Below, piece after piece: positions 35,478 through 47,000 of a stretch of 64,000 nucleotides of DNA. The DNA lies in NCBI RefSeq assembly GCF_016859285.1, contig NC_053406.1:6875001-6939000 (forward strand), given 5' to 3'. The position numbers were made by a program, and so were the translations under genes. The notes beneath the pieces were generated by a model. The model saw only the letters and a list, made by a program, of their open reading frames with translations, was not told the origin of the DNA and ran no database searches. How positions within the stretch are numbered: position 1 is the stretch's first letter; each line of letters opens with the position of its first letter. The DNA is from Xiphias gladius. Lineage: Eukaryota > Chordata > Actinopteri > Istiophoriformes > Xiphiidae.

Positions 35478-36440
35478 GGTGGAGGATTTGATTTGGTACA
35501 TCTTCACTATTTAATGTAAGTGAAATAACTGTGGAATGAATGCACCCAACTGGATATTTACACATTTGAATTGCATTGCCAATGCACCATACTTTATTTG
35601 CATTGCAATGCACTTTCTTTGACACATTTTGCAAATAAAATCCGTTCTGCAAATGCACGCACAAAAACATACTGGTTTTAAAATGCAACTCTTGTTTTCG
35701 ACACGGCACAAGTGTATTGAGAACACAGCAAAATAGGTAAGATACAGACACTCTGAATGGAAAATAGAATGTATGATTAAATGTGTGACATTTCCAGTTG
35801 GGCAGCTTTATCCCAAATCCAAAAACCACATATATGATAAGACTATCACTCTCTCTCTATTGTGCTTGAGTCATTCAAGCTTGGTTTACACCCCTTTTAC
35901 AAACTCTCTGTTTACTCACATTTACAGTAAAGGACCTGTTGCCATTTGAATGACATGATCATATAATAAACAATAGAAATCAGCTATAGTATTGATGTAA
36001 CTGGCTCTTACATGACAATTTGTGTTCTGCCATCCAAACGTGAGAACAGTAGCATGAACCATTGAACCAGATGCATGATGGGAACTCTCCCTCTGAGAGG
36101 AACTTTTTCGCAGTCACAAAATCTTAAGAGGTGTGGCGGCTTCTTTTTGATGTCTTTGGTGTTGTTATGATAGTTTATATGAATTGGAAAAATACTCTTG
36201 CACTGATGTTACGAAAAAAAGTAAAAAGAAAAATCAAACAAACGAGCAAACAAAAATACTTTTCCTATGTTCCAGTGAGTGCAATGTCCAGTTTCAACCT
36301 TATCAAGGAGTTCAAACTTGTGAGAAAAAAATATGAAAAAATAAAAATGGTTTCAATGTCTGTTTTCAAAATAAAGCAAATGTGCCAATTACCATCATAA
36401 ACTGTGGAGTTTGTTTAAAGCTGTGTTCAAATTTTTCATT

Positions 36441-36590
36441 CCAGGGCAACAAGTGGCCTATTGGTTAAGGTTCATATCACATAACCACAACCTTTGTTGC
36501 ACACCTTACCCCCCCATATTTCTCTCTCTACCTCTCTCTGCCCTTGTTTCCTATCTCTCTCTAGACTGTCAACTATCAAATAAAGGCAAG
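36441..36590 (+). mobile_element. tRNA-derived SINE remnant
   Basis: TGGCCTATTGGTTAAGG resembles a tRNA A box. A CT-rich body follows and the element ends AACTATCAAATAAAGGCAAG. The ending TCAATAAAGGCA is one I recall from common teleost tRNA-SINEs. It lies just after the gap43 poly(A) signals and adds another AATAAA. Confidence 0.55.
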
Positions 36591-37914
36591 ATGAGTGTTT
36601 AAGTATCTTCAAGATAAGGCAGTAACACAATCGTGGGCGTGGAAGTCGAGACAAGTTTCTCCCTGTGATGGAGACATTTCTAAAGAAGGGCCAAACACGT
36701 GTTGTTCATTAAATAGGTATGCTGGATCAAGGGAAAAATTAGTAACCACTGTTTAAGACATTTTATGTAAATTTATTTGAAAGGGCTGTCGTTGATCAAC
36801 TTACTGCCAACTTATCAAACAACAATCCTTTTGATAAATTTTGATCTGGCTTTTGGTCCCGTCATTCCACTGCAACTGCCTGAGTATACAATGATCTATT
36901 AATTACTGTTGATGCTAACTTCACATCATTGTTGCTGCTTCTTAACTTGAGCACAGCTTTTGACACCGTGAACCTCAGCATATTTTTAATGTGCTTGGAG
37001 AAGAATATTGGTATTCAAGGGACGGTGCTTTCAGGGTTTCATTCATATTTATCAATTAGAAGTCAACATATAAGCTACAATAATACAAGCTCTGAATTTT
37101 TGGAGGTAATGTTTTGGTGTACCCCAGGAAATTGGTCCTTGGCCCTCTGCCTTTTTCTATCTATATGGTTCCCCTTGGTGACGTGATCTGCAAATATGAC
37201 ACACAGCTATACGAAAGATGCCTGTAAAGCCAAATGTCCTTTCCCAACTCCTAAATTTAGAGGCATGTCTTATCAGAAATAAAAAACGGATGGGTATGAA
37301 CTTTCTGCTGTTAAATTCTGATAAAACATAGTTGTTAGTTGTTAGACCAGCCAAGTATGGGTATTTATTTGAGAAGTTGAGTGTTAACATTGATGTACTA
37401 TTTTTGAAAGCTTGACCTTCAAAAACCTTAGAGGGATTTTTGAATCTTGTGTGACGTTCCGGTCTCATATGAAGGCTATTACCAAGGCAGCATCGTTTCA
37501 TCTTAGTAATATTGCTAAAATCTGATCTATCATCTATTTATTTATATTTGTTTCTTCCAGACGTTATTATTGTAATGCCCTTTTCTCTGGTCTTCCCAGT
37601 TGTGCTACTAGAAGTCTTCAGCTTGTGCAGATTGCTGCAGCTAGAATCTCGACAAAAACGAAACTTGATCATACATCAAGCTTTCTGGCCTCTCCTCACT
37701 GGTTACCAGTGCAAGCTATAGCTGAGTTTAAGGTTTTTATTTTGATTTACAAGACCTGGCATATACTTGCACCACCTTATTAATCTGAGCTAATTATACC
37801 ATAGACACTGACATGCCCTCTTAGCTCTCTCAATGCTGGTCTCTTGGTCATTCCTTCAGTTAACAAAAAAGTCTTTGGCTTCAGTGTATTTGCCTCTTGT
37901 GCCCATTTTCTCTG

Positions 37915-37985
37915 GAATTTAATTTAATCTTCCATTTAATTTAATTTAATCTTCCATTTAATTTAATTTAATCTTCCATTTAAAT
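37915..37985. repeat. 22-bp tandem repeat, about three units
   Basis: Unit CTTCCATTTAATTTAATTTA plus AT, repeated nearly perfectly. It lies within the LINE 3' region. Confidence 0.85.
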
Positions 37986-38074
37986 CAGGATGGAAAACCT
38001 ATCTTTATTTCACTTCATTAAGGCCTACCATAGAATTTAGAAGTCAGGTCCATCACCGTTTCAAACATACCTTT

Positions 38075-38245
38075 AACATTGATGTTTTTAATGTGGTTCT
38101 TTCGTTTTAATGTTTTGTTATTATATTCAATCATCCTTCAAAAATTGATGTTTTTAATGTGGTTGTTTTATTTAATTTTTTTATTATTATATCCAATCAT
38201 CCTTCTAACATTGATGTTTTTAATGTTGTTTGTTTTATTTTTAAT
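38075..38245. repeat. 66-bp tandem repeat, about 2.5 units
   Basis: ATTGATGTTTTTAATGT recurs at 38078, 38144 and 38210, exactly 66 bases apart. The linking sequence AT(C/T)CAATCATCCTTC is repeated too. Confidence 0.9.
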
Positions 38246-38283
38246 CTTTATTAATTCATTTGCTTGCTGTATGCTTTGTCCCA

Positions 38284-38309
38284 TGTATACAATGTATACA
38301 TTGTATACA
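38284..38309. repeat. perfect 26-bp palindrome
   Basis: TGTATACAATGTA is followed directly by its exact reverse complement TACATTGTATACA. Confidence 0.95.
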
Positions 38310-38369
38310 ATGCATGCAATTGTAAATTGTATTGGGACCATGCTGCATGGTGATTCTGCATTTTAAATT

Positions 38370-38377
38370 AAATGGAC

Positions 38378-38412
<35 letters not shown>

Positions 38413-38432
38413 CTGATTGATTGATTGACTGA
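38370..38432. repeat. (ATTG)n tail of LINE
   Basis: About fifteen TGAT/TGAC tetranucleotide units. Confidence 0.9.
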
Positions 38433-41400
38433 CATATTTTATTAGCAGAGGCAAGAACTAACATCTATACAGATTCGAAACACACATTATTATTTTTGAT
38501 TTTGAATCTTTTGTGATCTGATTCAGGAAAAGATGTTTACATGAAACATGAGAGACCTGGTCTGTATACATGATTGAGATAGCATTTAGGTTATTGATCC
38601 TCTGTATGCATGTGTGTCTTGATTAATCAGCCATTCATTTCTTCACCAGCATAAAATGGCCAGAAACCTGGACAAGGTGTTCACTCTGTCTGGCATATCA
38701 AGGGTTCGTTAATTGGAATTTGATATTTACATGGAATTCTCCAAAACCCTGATCATACTGTAACAGGGATACAAAAGTGCATGTAAATGTACTCACACAT
38801 TACATCCAATTTCAAATAGTTAATCTTGTATATCTGTAATAAGAATGAGATCATCATTGAAAGATCCTATTGAAAAAGAATGCACAAAGAACACCACATT
38901 ACCATTATGCAAATGAACATGCTAATGCAGGGAGTTGAAATGGGACCCAAGTGGCTTCTGTCAAGATAACATGGTTCAGTGAAAATGTAATAAATAATAA
39001 TAACCTCAAGGTTGACATAAATACCAACTTGTTGTATGACCTTCTCACTAATGAAGCTAGTTTGCTGAACAAGCAAGTCCTGGAATGAGGAACTTTTTCT
39101 GAAGAGTTCTTTTTATGGCCATCTTCTCACTGAGTCGAAAACTCTCCCATACCCTCCTTCCCTTATATATACTCTCATCTTCAAGTTGGAAAAAATCCAG
39201 TCCTCCTCTTTCGAAATTTCTTTTCTCAAACCCCTTTATTTCAAGGACTATTTTTAACTTTTGTGTGCAGCAAAAGTGAAAAACTGAGGCTGGTTTCCAT
39301 GTTGCACCTTATTTCTCTTGATAATAACATCAGCTACAGTGAATATATAAAATACAACATCTGCTTTCGGCCATTGAGCAGCCCCCCAATTCCAGATACT
39401 CATGGAATTTCTCAACAGCTGTTCCAGGAAACTGTGTTCCCCTTTTGCTTTCCTTGGCCACGTTTTCCAAAGCTGCTGTGGTGGTTTGAGCTGGAAACTG
39501 TGCAGCAGCAGGCTTGTTTTATTAACCTTTAACAATGTCACATCCCCTGTTCATTTTCAGAGTCAGAGGCTAATAATGATGCAGAATAATGTGTTTGTCC
39601 TCATTCTTCCAAATACCCCACCACAGTGGGGCTATAACTTGGTTTGTCATGACACCTAGTGGAGAAACTTTTTACTGCAGCAGTTCCCATGGCATTATGC
39701 CACACAGTGATGTGGAATAATGAGCTTGTGCCATATTGTTGTTAATGTGTATCCATATGTGGTGGTGTTAACACCAGTCATACCTTTAATCTTTGGCACA
39801 AAAGAGTGAAACTGGAGCATTCTCTTGGTGATGAGCTGAATCTCAGTTGCATTTCACACTTTCTGAGGGGAAAAATGTCTTCCAGAGAGAATATAACAAT
39901 ACATATATTATTTTATTTGCATGTTACATGGTGATAAACACAACGGTGCCATTAAGTTTCTGTGTGTTCCAAGCTATCTCCAAAAAAAAAAAAAAAGAGC
40001 ATACTTGCCCCGACATCTCAAGTCACATTCAAATACAGAACACTGAATTCAAACAACTTCATTTTGTGTCGTGAACTTTTTCTCATATACCTTTATTACA
40101 TATATTTTTTTAGAAACTGACTGCAATTACCTTATGCCATAATAAAGTAAAGTCAAATAAAAAAAACAAAACAATGCTGTTCCATAATCCATGACTGACT
40201 CTTAATTTCCCATGACAAAGGGAAGGGAAGTACAAACATGATAGTTACATTTGCTCTTTAAATTTTTAAATGTTGAGTTGTATAAACACGATCTTATGGA
40301 TCTGCTGACTTTATAACATTCTACTGTAGAAACTTCATCCTGTATATACACACAAAGGCAGAAAAGAAAAAAAAGGAACCTAAAGTTATAATAGAGGGTT
40401 ACCACTGTAACCATAGCTCAGGGGAGAATAGAAAGCTAGCTGTTTGCCCAACTCATTATGTATCTCATGCCTAATGTATGTACTGTATGTAACTCCTCAG
40501 GTAGCTTAATAATAATGAACAGAATCTTATGAGCACACACACGCACATACACAAGCCAGTTTTGTACAGTAAAGCAATGATGATGTTTTGAGGCAATGGT
40601 CAATAGTAAACTAGAAAGCTGTATGTACAGTCTTCGGTAGATATCCAGGTCTATCTACATGGGGTTGGTGCTGTGTCCATAGGCTGGCTGTTGGTCTCAA
40701 TGAGCAATGGAAATACACTATTTCTTATTCCTGTCTGCTTTATTGATAAGATGGAGCTCCATGGCTTTTACATAAGTGGTCTTCGTACATTAGTCAGTGC
40801 TTATTGGCTGGTTTTAACCTGCATGGACATCCACCTTGGTGAGGTTTGCCTCATATGAAAATCACCTGAATGGTAGGAGGTTTACACAATGTATGAAAGT
40901 CACTTTACTGTCCTTTAAAATTTCTCCTCATGTTATTTGCCTTGATGCACTGTACTCTACCCATCATGCATCCCAAGCAGGGTAAAATAAATGTTGAGCA
41001 CAATTTGAAGATATTTGACCCTGCTCTGGTAATCTGCTGGGGCCTCCTCCAGCAAAAAGCACATTTTAGTCTGTCTGCGAGTCTGCCCAAGCCCAGCCTT
41101 GCTATGCCCTGAGGTTTTTTTTCTTTTTCTTTTATGGGACAAAGACTGAGACAGACAGACTTACTGGAACAGACATGTAGCACAGATTGCTCTCATGCCA
41201 ACTGATCCTAAAGAACTATTTCACCACAGCTTCCAGATGATTCTCTCCTTATGACAGTAAGATAGCCGTTGCTGATAAACTAGCATCATCAAGTATGGGT
41301 TAACGAGTGACTAAAAAGTGGTAGGAGAGCCTGCAGAAATACCAGTGTAGTACAAAAAACATCAGGAGTCAGGTTAATCCACATTAAACTGGATACATCA

Positions 41401-42546
41401 GAATTACTGGTTCAGTTGTAAAAACTAAATAAAAAAAGCATGTGCAAGATCATGAAAGCAGAAAAACAAGCAGCTGTCTTATCATTGCCTAGACTGAGAA
41501 ATCAGATTTAAAGATATTGTTTTTTTTTGACTGATACGGATTATAGAAATGTTGATTTAACCGTTTAAATGCTTCAATTTTGATTGAAATCGTGGTCTGT
41601 TTCAGTTTCTGTCCAGCTCTACATCTACCGTTTCACCTACATGAAAATGAGACTGGATCAGATGGCATTACCAACACTACAATGTCACATAGGCCTGGCC
41701 TCAGAAGCGTTTACAATGAAAACACTGGGAACAAGTCTTTTAATGTATGATGACAAAGGATGACATTAATTACACGTGTTTTACAGTACTGGTGCTATCG
41801 CGACTTGGTTGTTAGAAAAGCAGAGACGTGAACACACATCCAGTCTAGGAGCTGAGCTGGGTGCTGGACTCCATATTCTATTAGTCACCTTACAGTAGGT
41901 CAAAATAAATGGGAAAAAAAATGCTGCTAATAGTTCAGGTTCCGCAATTCTCATCGCAACGGCAATGACCTTTGAGCTGTTTCCTGAAAGATTTGCACCA
42001 TTTGAAAGATCTTCTTCGTGTGAGTTTTACAAAATATTGACTCATGTAGTATTCATTTTGTTTGTATAGAAATAAATTGATTGGTCACCCTAAGTATTGG
42101 CAAAGGTGTAAAAAGAAATATTTACTGTAGGACATGTAATATAATAGTATTATTTTGTTAAAGAGGCCCACCAGGCCAGTGGCCTCTAAGGCCATTGAGG
42201 GGAAATAAGCAGCGTTTGCTGTCTTTGCTGCTCTCATATTAAGCTCCTGGTACATGGACAAGCATTACAAGCTAAACATAATATTCCACTCTCTTTAACA
42301 TCCTGTAAGCCAGCACTTGTATCATCTTAGGGATAGGTACAATAATAACTGCACAAAACTATCTTTGTTTTATGCTAGACCTTTTTTTTAAAAGATCACT
42401 GTCTAATGGGCTTCAGTTTACATGATAGAACAGGGTTGCCAGTTCAAGAGATCTACAAGTTATTCATCCTCAACAAATTACTACCCTAATCAGAAACATG
42501 GACACATAAAATTTGCCTTTCCATATAGTCTTGGGACATTTGATTC

Positions 42547-42587
<41 letters not shown>

Positions 42588-43915
42588 ACTAAAATGAATG
42601 AGGTAAAGACAGAAAAAATAACCTCAATATGAATATATCATGAATTTTTTCTTTATCATTTCATATTAAAACACACATTCTTCTTTGAAAGAAAAAAAAC
42701 AAAAAAGTAAGTCATTCATTGGTGTCGTGCCTCTTTTAATCCAAATTCCAGCAGAATATTATAATGATCCTAAAACTTATAATCTAAAAGCAAACACTGT
42801 TCCTTGTACAGTATATGTATCTAAACGCGATGCAACCTGCCTTGAAGCGGAGACAACCTGCACAGTATGGTTGCTTGGTTGTCGAACAAGCAACGTACAC
42901 TGCAACAATCTCCTCTTTTTCCTGTTGTTACAGTGGCAGAACAAGTTGTCTTATCATAGAGAAATACAAAATTTTGCTATGTACAGTATGCGTCATTATA
43001 ACCTACTGTGTTTCTTTTTATTTTAACTGAGAGTCCTGCTGAAGAGAAATTAGGAATTCTTTTGGAATGAAGGCGGGTGGTTGCAAAGCCGCTGAATGAG
43101 GATGTAGATATCTACCACTAGATAAACTAATTTCTTCAGGTTTGTACTCTGCACGGTTTAGCTCAGTAGGACCGAGTCAATTTTATTCACTGCATCCTCA
43201 ATTTTTTGGCTGGACGGCAACAACCGGAGTGACTGGAGAGATACCTTGCTAATGCTTTATATCTATGTTTTAGACTAGTAGCATCAGCATATGGTTCTAC
43301 AGACAGAATCAGCTGCTGTACTCTCCCTTTGACTTCTGTATTTGTTAGTTTCAACTCTACATGAATATTTGGCAGATACTTTGTATGTTGCTCATTAATG
43401 CACTGGTTAAACACTTGGTTAAATTTACAGTTTAAGTTAACATAACATAAGAAGAAATATACCTTATGTCTTTAGTAATTCTAGAGACAAATGATTGTTG
43501 GCATCCCTGTGAGTGGGGTGCCTCTGCTTTAACTCCCATGAAGACAAAAATACAACAAATCCCAAACCCATTCCAGACCCCTAAGACAAGATATAGCAGA
43601 AAAAAGAAGTGCATAAAAATTAAAAATAGCAATGCATTTCTTTAAAAGAGCCTGTTTGCTTGTTCTGTCCTTCATTTCACTGTTTTTTGTTGTTGTTGTT
43701 CTTCTAACATTTTACTCATAACCCATCGCTTTGTGTAATATCTGTAAGCCGTGCTTGAGAGCACATAAGGTTTTCGTATCATGATGCAAACAGTCTGGAA
43801 GGGTGGTAAAGTTGGTAATAAGGTAGCAATAAGAATGTCGGTGAGTTGGAGAGAAGGAGGAGGAGAAGGAAGGAAGGCCAGGAGGGGGAAGATGAGGAAG
43901 AGGAGGGCAGTGGTA
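38433..43915. other. region between LINE and lsamp stop; probable lsamp 3'UTR at its upper end
   Basis: No coding exon was recognised on either strand. On the minus strand AATAAA signals occur at 43187-43182 and 43022-43017, which would give an lsamp 3'UTR of about 0.75-0.9 kb. Mammalian LSAMP 3'UTRs are much longer, so more of this region could be transcribed. It also contains an AT repeat at 42549-42580. Confidence 0.45.
42549..42580. repeat. (AT)n microsatellite
   Basis: About sixteen uninterrupted AT units. Confidence 0.95.
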
Positions 43916-44013
43916 TTAACACTTGAAGAAAAGGCAGGTGAAGGAGGCCAGTAGGAGCCACAGTGTTTGAGATACACAGGCAGCACCGCTGATATCTCGA
44001 CCTGTCCCAGGTC
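43916..44013 (-). CDS. lsamp: lsamp last coding exon: GPI-anchor signal
   Basis: After acceptor CGTGCAG the exon starts GACCTGGGACAGG and completes Arg of [10 protein letters not shown]. It then encodes a hydrophobic C-terminus ([16 protein letters not shown]) and TAA (43918-43916). The small residues SGAA are plausible cleavage/attachment positions. The 98-nt length fits phase 1 entry exactly. The (CT)n tract just upstream serves as its polypyrimidine tract. Confidence 0.93.
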
Positions 44014-44019
44014 CTGCAC

Positions 44020-44072
<53 letters not shown>

Positions 44073-47000
44073 TGTTAATTTAGAAGCCGGATTGACTGAC
44101 AGAGAGCTCACACAGACTGGCAGACCCCCTAACTATTGCCACTATTTTGATTTTAACAAGAAAAAGGATGACAAATATTTTGGTTTTCCTTTACACAGAG
44201 AATATTGATATTTTTTGAGGTACTTCAAAGGAGAATGCCAACAACCAATTACGGAGGGTGACACAAAGGAATATTAATTTTACAAATATATACACATATT
44301 TGCATTTGAGTCAGTAAAAGCGTAAAATATAGTGTAAGTGATGTATTTAGACGAGCTGTAGCCTCTCCGAGGCTATGTGTGACTACAGACTACAGGCGAT
44401 GTTTACAGACATCTGGTGGCCATGAGAGCTCAATGCACTGCAACTTAAGAAGACACATGCAAATAGACAAAACACCAGAAAATGGAGAGAACCTTTTTTC
44501 CAGTGGGCACAATGCTGTAAAAACAGGACAGTCAAACAAATAAAGAAAAGACCACAGACACGGCCGAACATACATACTGTAAAACAAAACAAAACAAACA
44601 AAAACTTAAATTGTTAGCTCATTTTGAATTAAGGAGGTTTTGTAACTAATTTCTTTGATGTTCTACACGACTTGCAGTGTTTCGGTATTTGGTTGTATTT
44701 TCTGTATTCATGACATTTGGCTGTTCTTTCTCACTTTGTGGTGTTTTCATCTAAATGCTGTGCACTGTCGAATGTATGAAGATGTTTTCTTAATAAAGTC
44801 GTTTCGCATGTGGTTTTTAAAGTTGCAGTACAATGAACTCTCAGGGCCACCATAGCAATAAGACTTTTAAAGTCAAAATTAACATCACGGGAGAGAAAAC
44901 TGTGGTTGCATTACTCTTAGGTTAATCCCTTCAAGCATGTGGCACTTCTGATCAAACCCCCATCAGAAATGTCACAGCAGATGTTTTGTCTCCTAAAGCT
45001 GCGCTCCCTTTGGCTGTGTTGGGGAAACCTGCTTAAATGGAGTGCAGGCGGCATCCGCGGTATCTTTACTTCATAGCGCTGTATAGTGAGTTTCAGCTCA
45101 TTGTTTAGCTGTCCGGTCAGTACATGTACCCGTTTGGTTCATTATCACTTTTCATAACTTTGTTTTTGTGCCAAACTGAACAGAAATTCACTGTACGCTA
45201 CCTTCCCAGCGCAAATGCCGGACTGACACAGTCAGCAGCTACAGTATGTGGTGAACATAGTGGAGGAGCCAGATATTTCCCTTAGGAGTTGGTGGAGACA
45301 AAAAAAAAAAAAAAGACTAAAAGGAGAGTGACTATCGGACTTCAGCTTGCCAGGATGCCAGAAACACAACAACTGAAAGCTTATATTAACAGTCAGCCAC
45401 CCTCCCCAGCTTTAAAAAAACACTCAAAACGCACCTTTTTAAAGTTGCTTTTAACTAACAATCAGCTTGTTCACGTATGTCTTCTATCGTTTTAACTTTT
45501 ACTGCATTTGTTCCTTTTCACCCACCTACTTATAATACTATATTTTTCCTGCAGCTCTGTTTTTTGTGTGTAAAGTCTTTTTGTTAATCGCTTATCTATA
45601 TCATGTGTCTTTGAGTGCCTTTAAAAGCGCTGGAAGAATAAAAGAAGTATTAGATTATATTATGTTATAATGTTGTTCTCTAACTCCTGGATGTATAATA
45701 CAACACTTGCTAACAAGTTCACTATATCAACTTAAAAGGTGATGATATGTCAATGTTATGGTCACAACTTTAGTCACTACAAGCCATGTGAAATATATGG
45801 TCATTGGTGTGTATTCTGTATGATGCTGCTGTTAGTGTGTGAAACTGAGATTGAGTGGAACCATGTTCAACTGACTTAAACCACCACTTGGTTAGTTTTG
45901 GCACCGATGGAAAACCTTATGTTGTTACGATTAAAAAACTCCTTAGAGGTGTCACAATAATATCTATGGAGCTGTATGTTTTTAATTAAACAATGATCCT
46001 TCATTTTGGATTCAAACTGCCAACTAAAGCGTATGTCAGCAGTGGCTATACTCACTATAGAGGAAAAGGCTGGCATTCTGGACGCCCAGTCGGTTCGAGG
46101 CCACACAGGTATAGTTCCCATAATCCTCTTCAGTGACATTGGCAATCATGAGAACAGTGGTAGTGCCATGAATTTGGATATTGATGCCCTGGGCATTGGA
46201 CAGCCTGGAGAGGAGAGACAGACAGAAGTGAAGCCATTTTAAGTAAATTGCAAAGCAATGAAAATTAGAGGACTTGAAGCCAGAGGGGACGGCAAAGTCT
46301 GAAGTTTTTGTCCAAGTAAAGGACACGGAAATCTTCACCAGAGCTTAATTAGCCAAAAATTATACTGACTTTTTACCAAAACAGAATACACCCTTTGAGT
46401 GAAAAATTAGTCATAACCTACTTCTGGCGTAAAAATAGACTTGATTATCTGCTTTACAGCAACATGACACTTTCGCACTGTGGCTGTCAGGATTCAGCAG
46501 TTTACAGAGTGTGGTTTGACATCCTAGAGCAACAATGTGCTGCTTCCAGAATGTACTGTCATATTAAAGCAATATCTGTGAATCTCCTCACGAGCTTATT
46601 TTGTCACATTTCGCACATTTCTGTGAAATTTTTTCACGAATGATTTATATTTTATTCAACTGAATTTAAATGTGACAGTTTCTGCAAAGCTACTACACAC
46701 TGAAGGCCATGAAACAGACATTTGAAAACAGCCAGATCAGTCTCAAAAGTAAACAAAAACCTCACAACAATTTTAACAGAGATGTCAGTATATACTGTAT
46801 GTTAGGGCAGATTTTCAGATAGCTAATGACATAGCTTAACTATATTCCATAAGGAGTTGTACTTTCATACTGGCAATCACTTGGCAATAGCAGGGTTCAG
46901 TGTCATTTCAGTGAACTCTCTGAGTGTAGGTGTCATGATTGTTAGAAGGGGGATAAACCTTTCTCATTTTGGAACAAACCTTTTTGATTTCAACAGTTCG

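Larger units (their letters stand above)
35165..36395 (+). other. gap43: gap43 3'UTR with candidate poly(A) signals
   Basis: A 3'UTR of about 1.2 kb is likely. Candidate signals include AATAAA around 35967, an AATAAA near 36338 and a strong one at 36370-36375. It contains two ATG-repeat microsatellites. GAP-43 mRNA stability is known in mammals to be controlled through its 3'UTR by HuD; no such site is demonstrated here. Confidence 0.55.
36770..38432 (+). mobile_element. decayed LINE (L2-like) with 3' ATTG tail
   Basis: Broken frames read recognisable reverse transcriptase blocks in order: DQLTANLSNNN, SRHSTATA, LLLLNLSTAFDTVN, FHSYLSIRSQ, then a damaged catalytic box (KYDTQLY, one of the paired aspartates missing). 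Towards the end comes the C-terminal SPHWLPVQAIAEFKVFILIYKTW block at about 37690-37770. The 3' part has a 22-bp and a 66-bp tandem repeat and an (ATTG)n tail, a usual L2-like 3' end. Many stops and frameshifts show it is dead and 5'-truncated. Confidence 0.8.
44014..46055 (-). other. lsamp: lsamp last intron
   Basis: 2.0-kb intron largely filled by repeats: an inverted-repeat-bearing element (about 44390-45290) and a LINE 3' end (about 45370-45660). Confidence 0.8.

Noticed and set aside
35413..35829. 138-codon minus-strand open frame ending in poly-Ile
   Set aside because: Lies antisense to the gap43 3'UTR; the Ile run is the ATG repeat read backwards.
36441..36510. Possible tRNA gene
   Set aside because: Only an A-box-like segment is present, the cloverleaf cannot be completed, and the rest matches a SINE-type tail.
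43672..44019. 115-codon minus-strand open frame over the lsamp last exon
   Set aside because: It is in a different frame from the true GPI-signal frame, which joins the Ig3 exon in phase 1 and ends at 43916.
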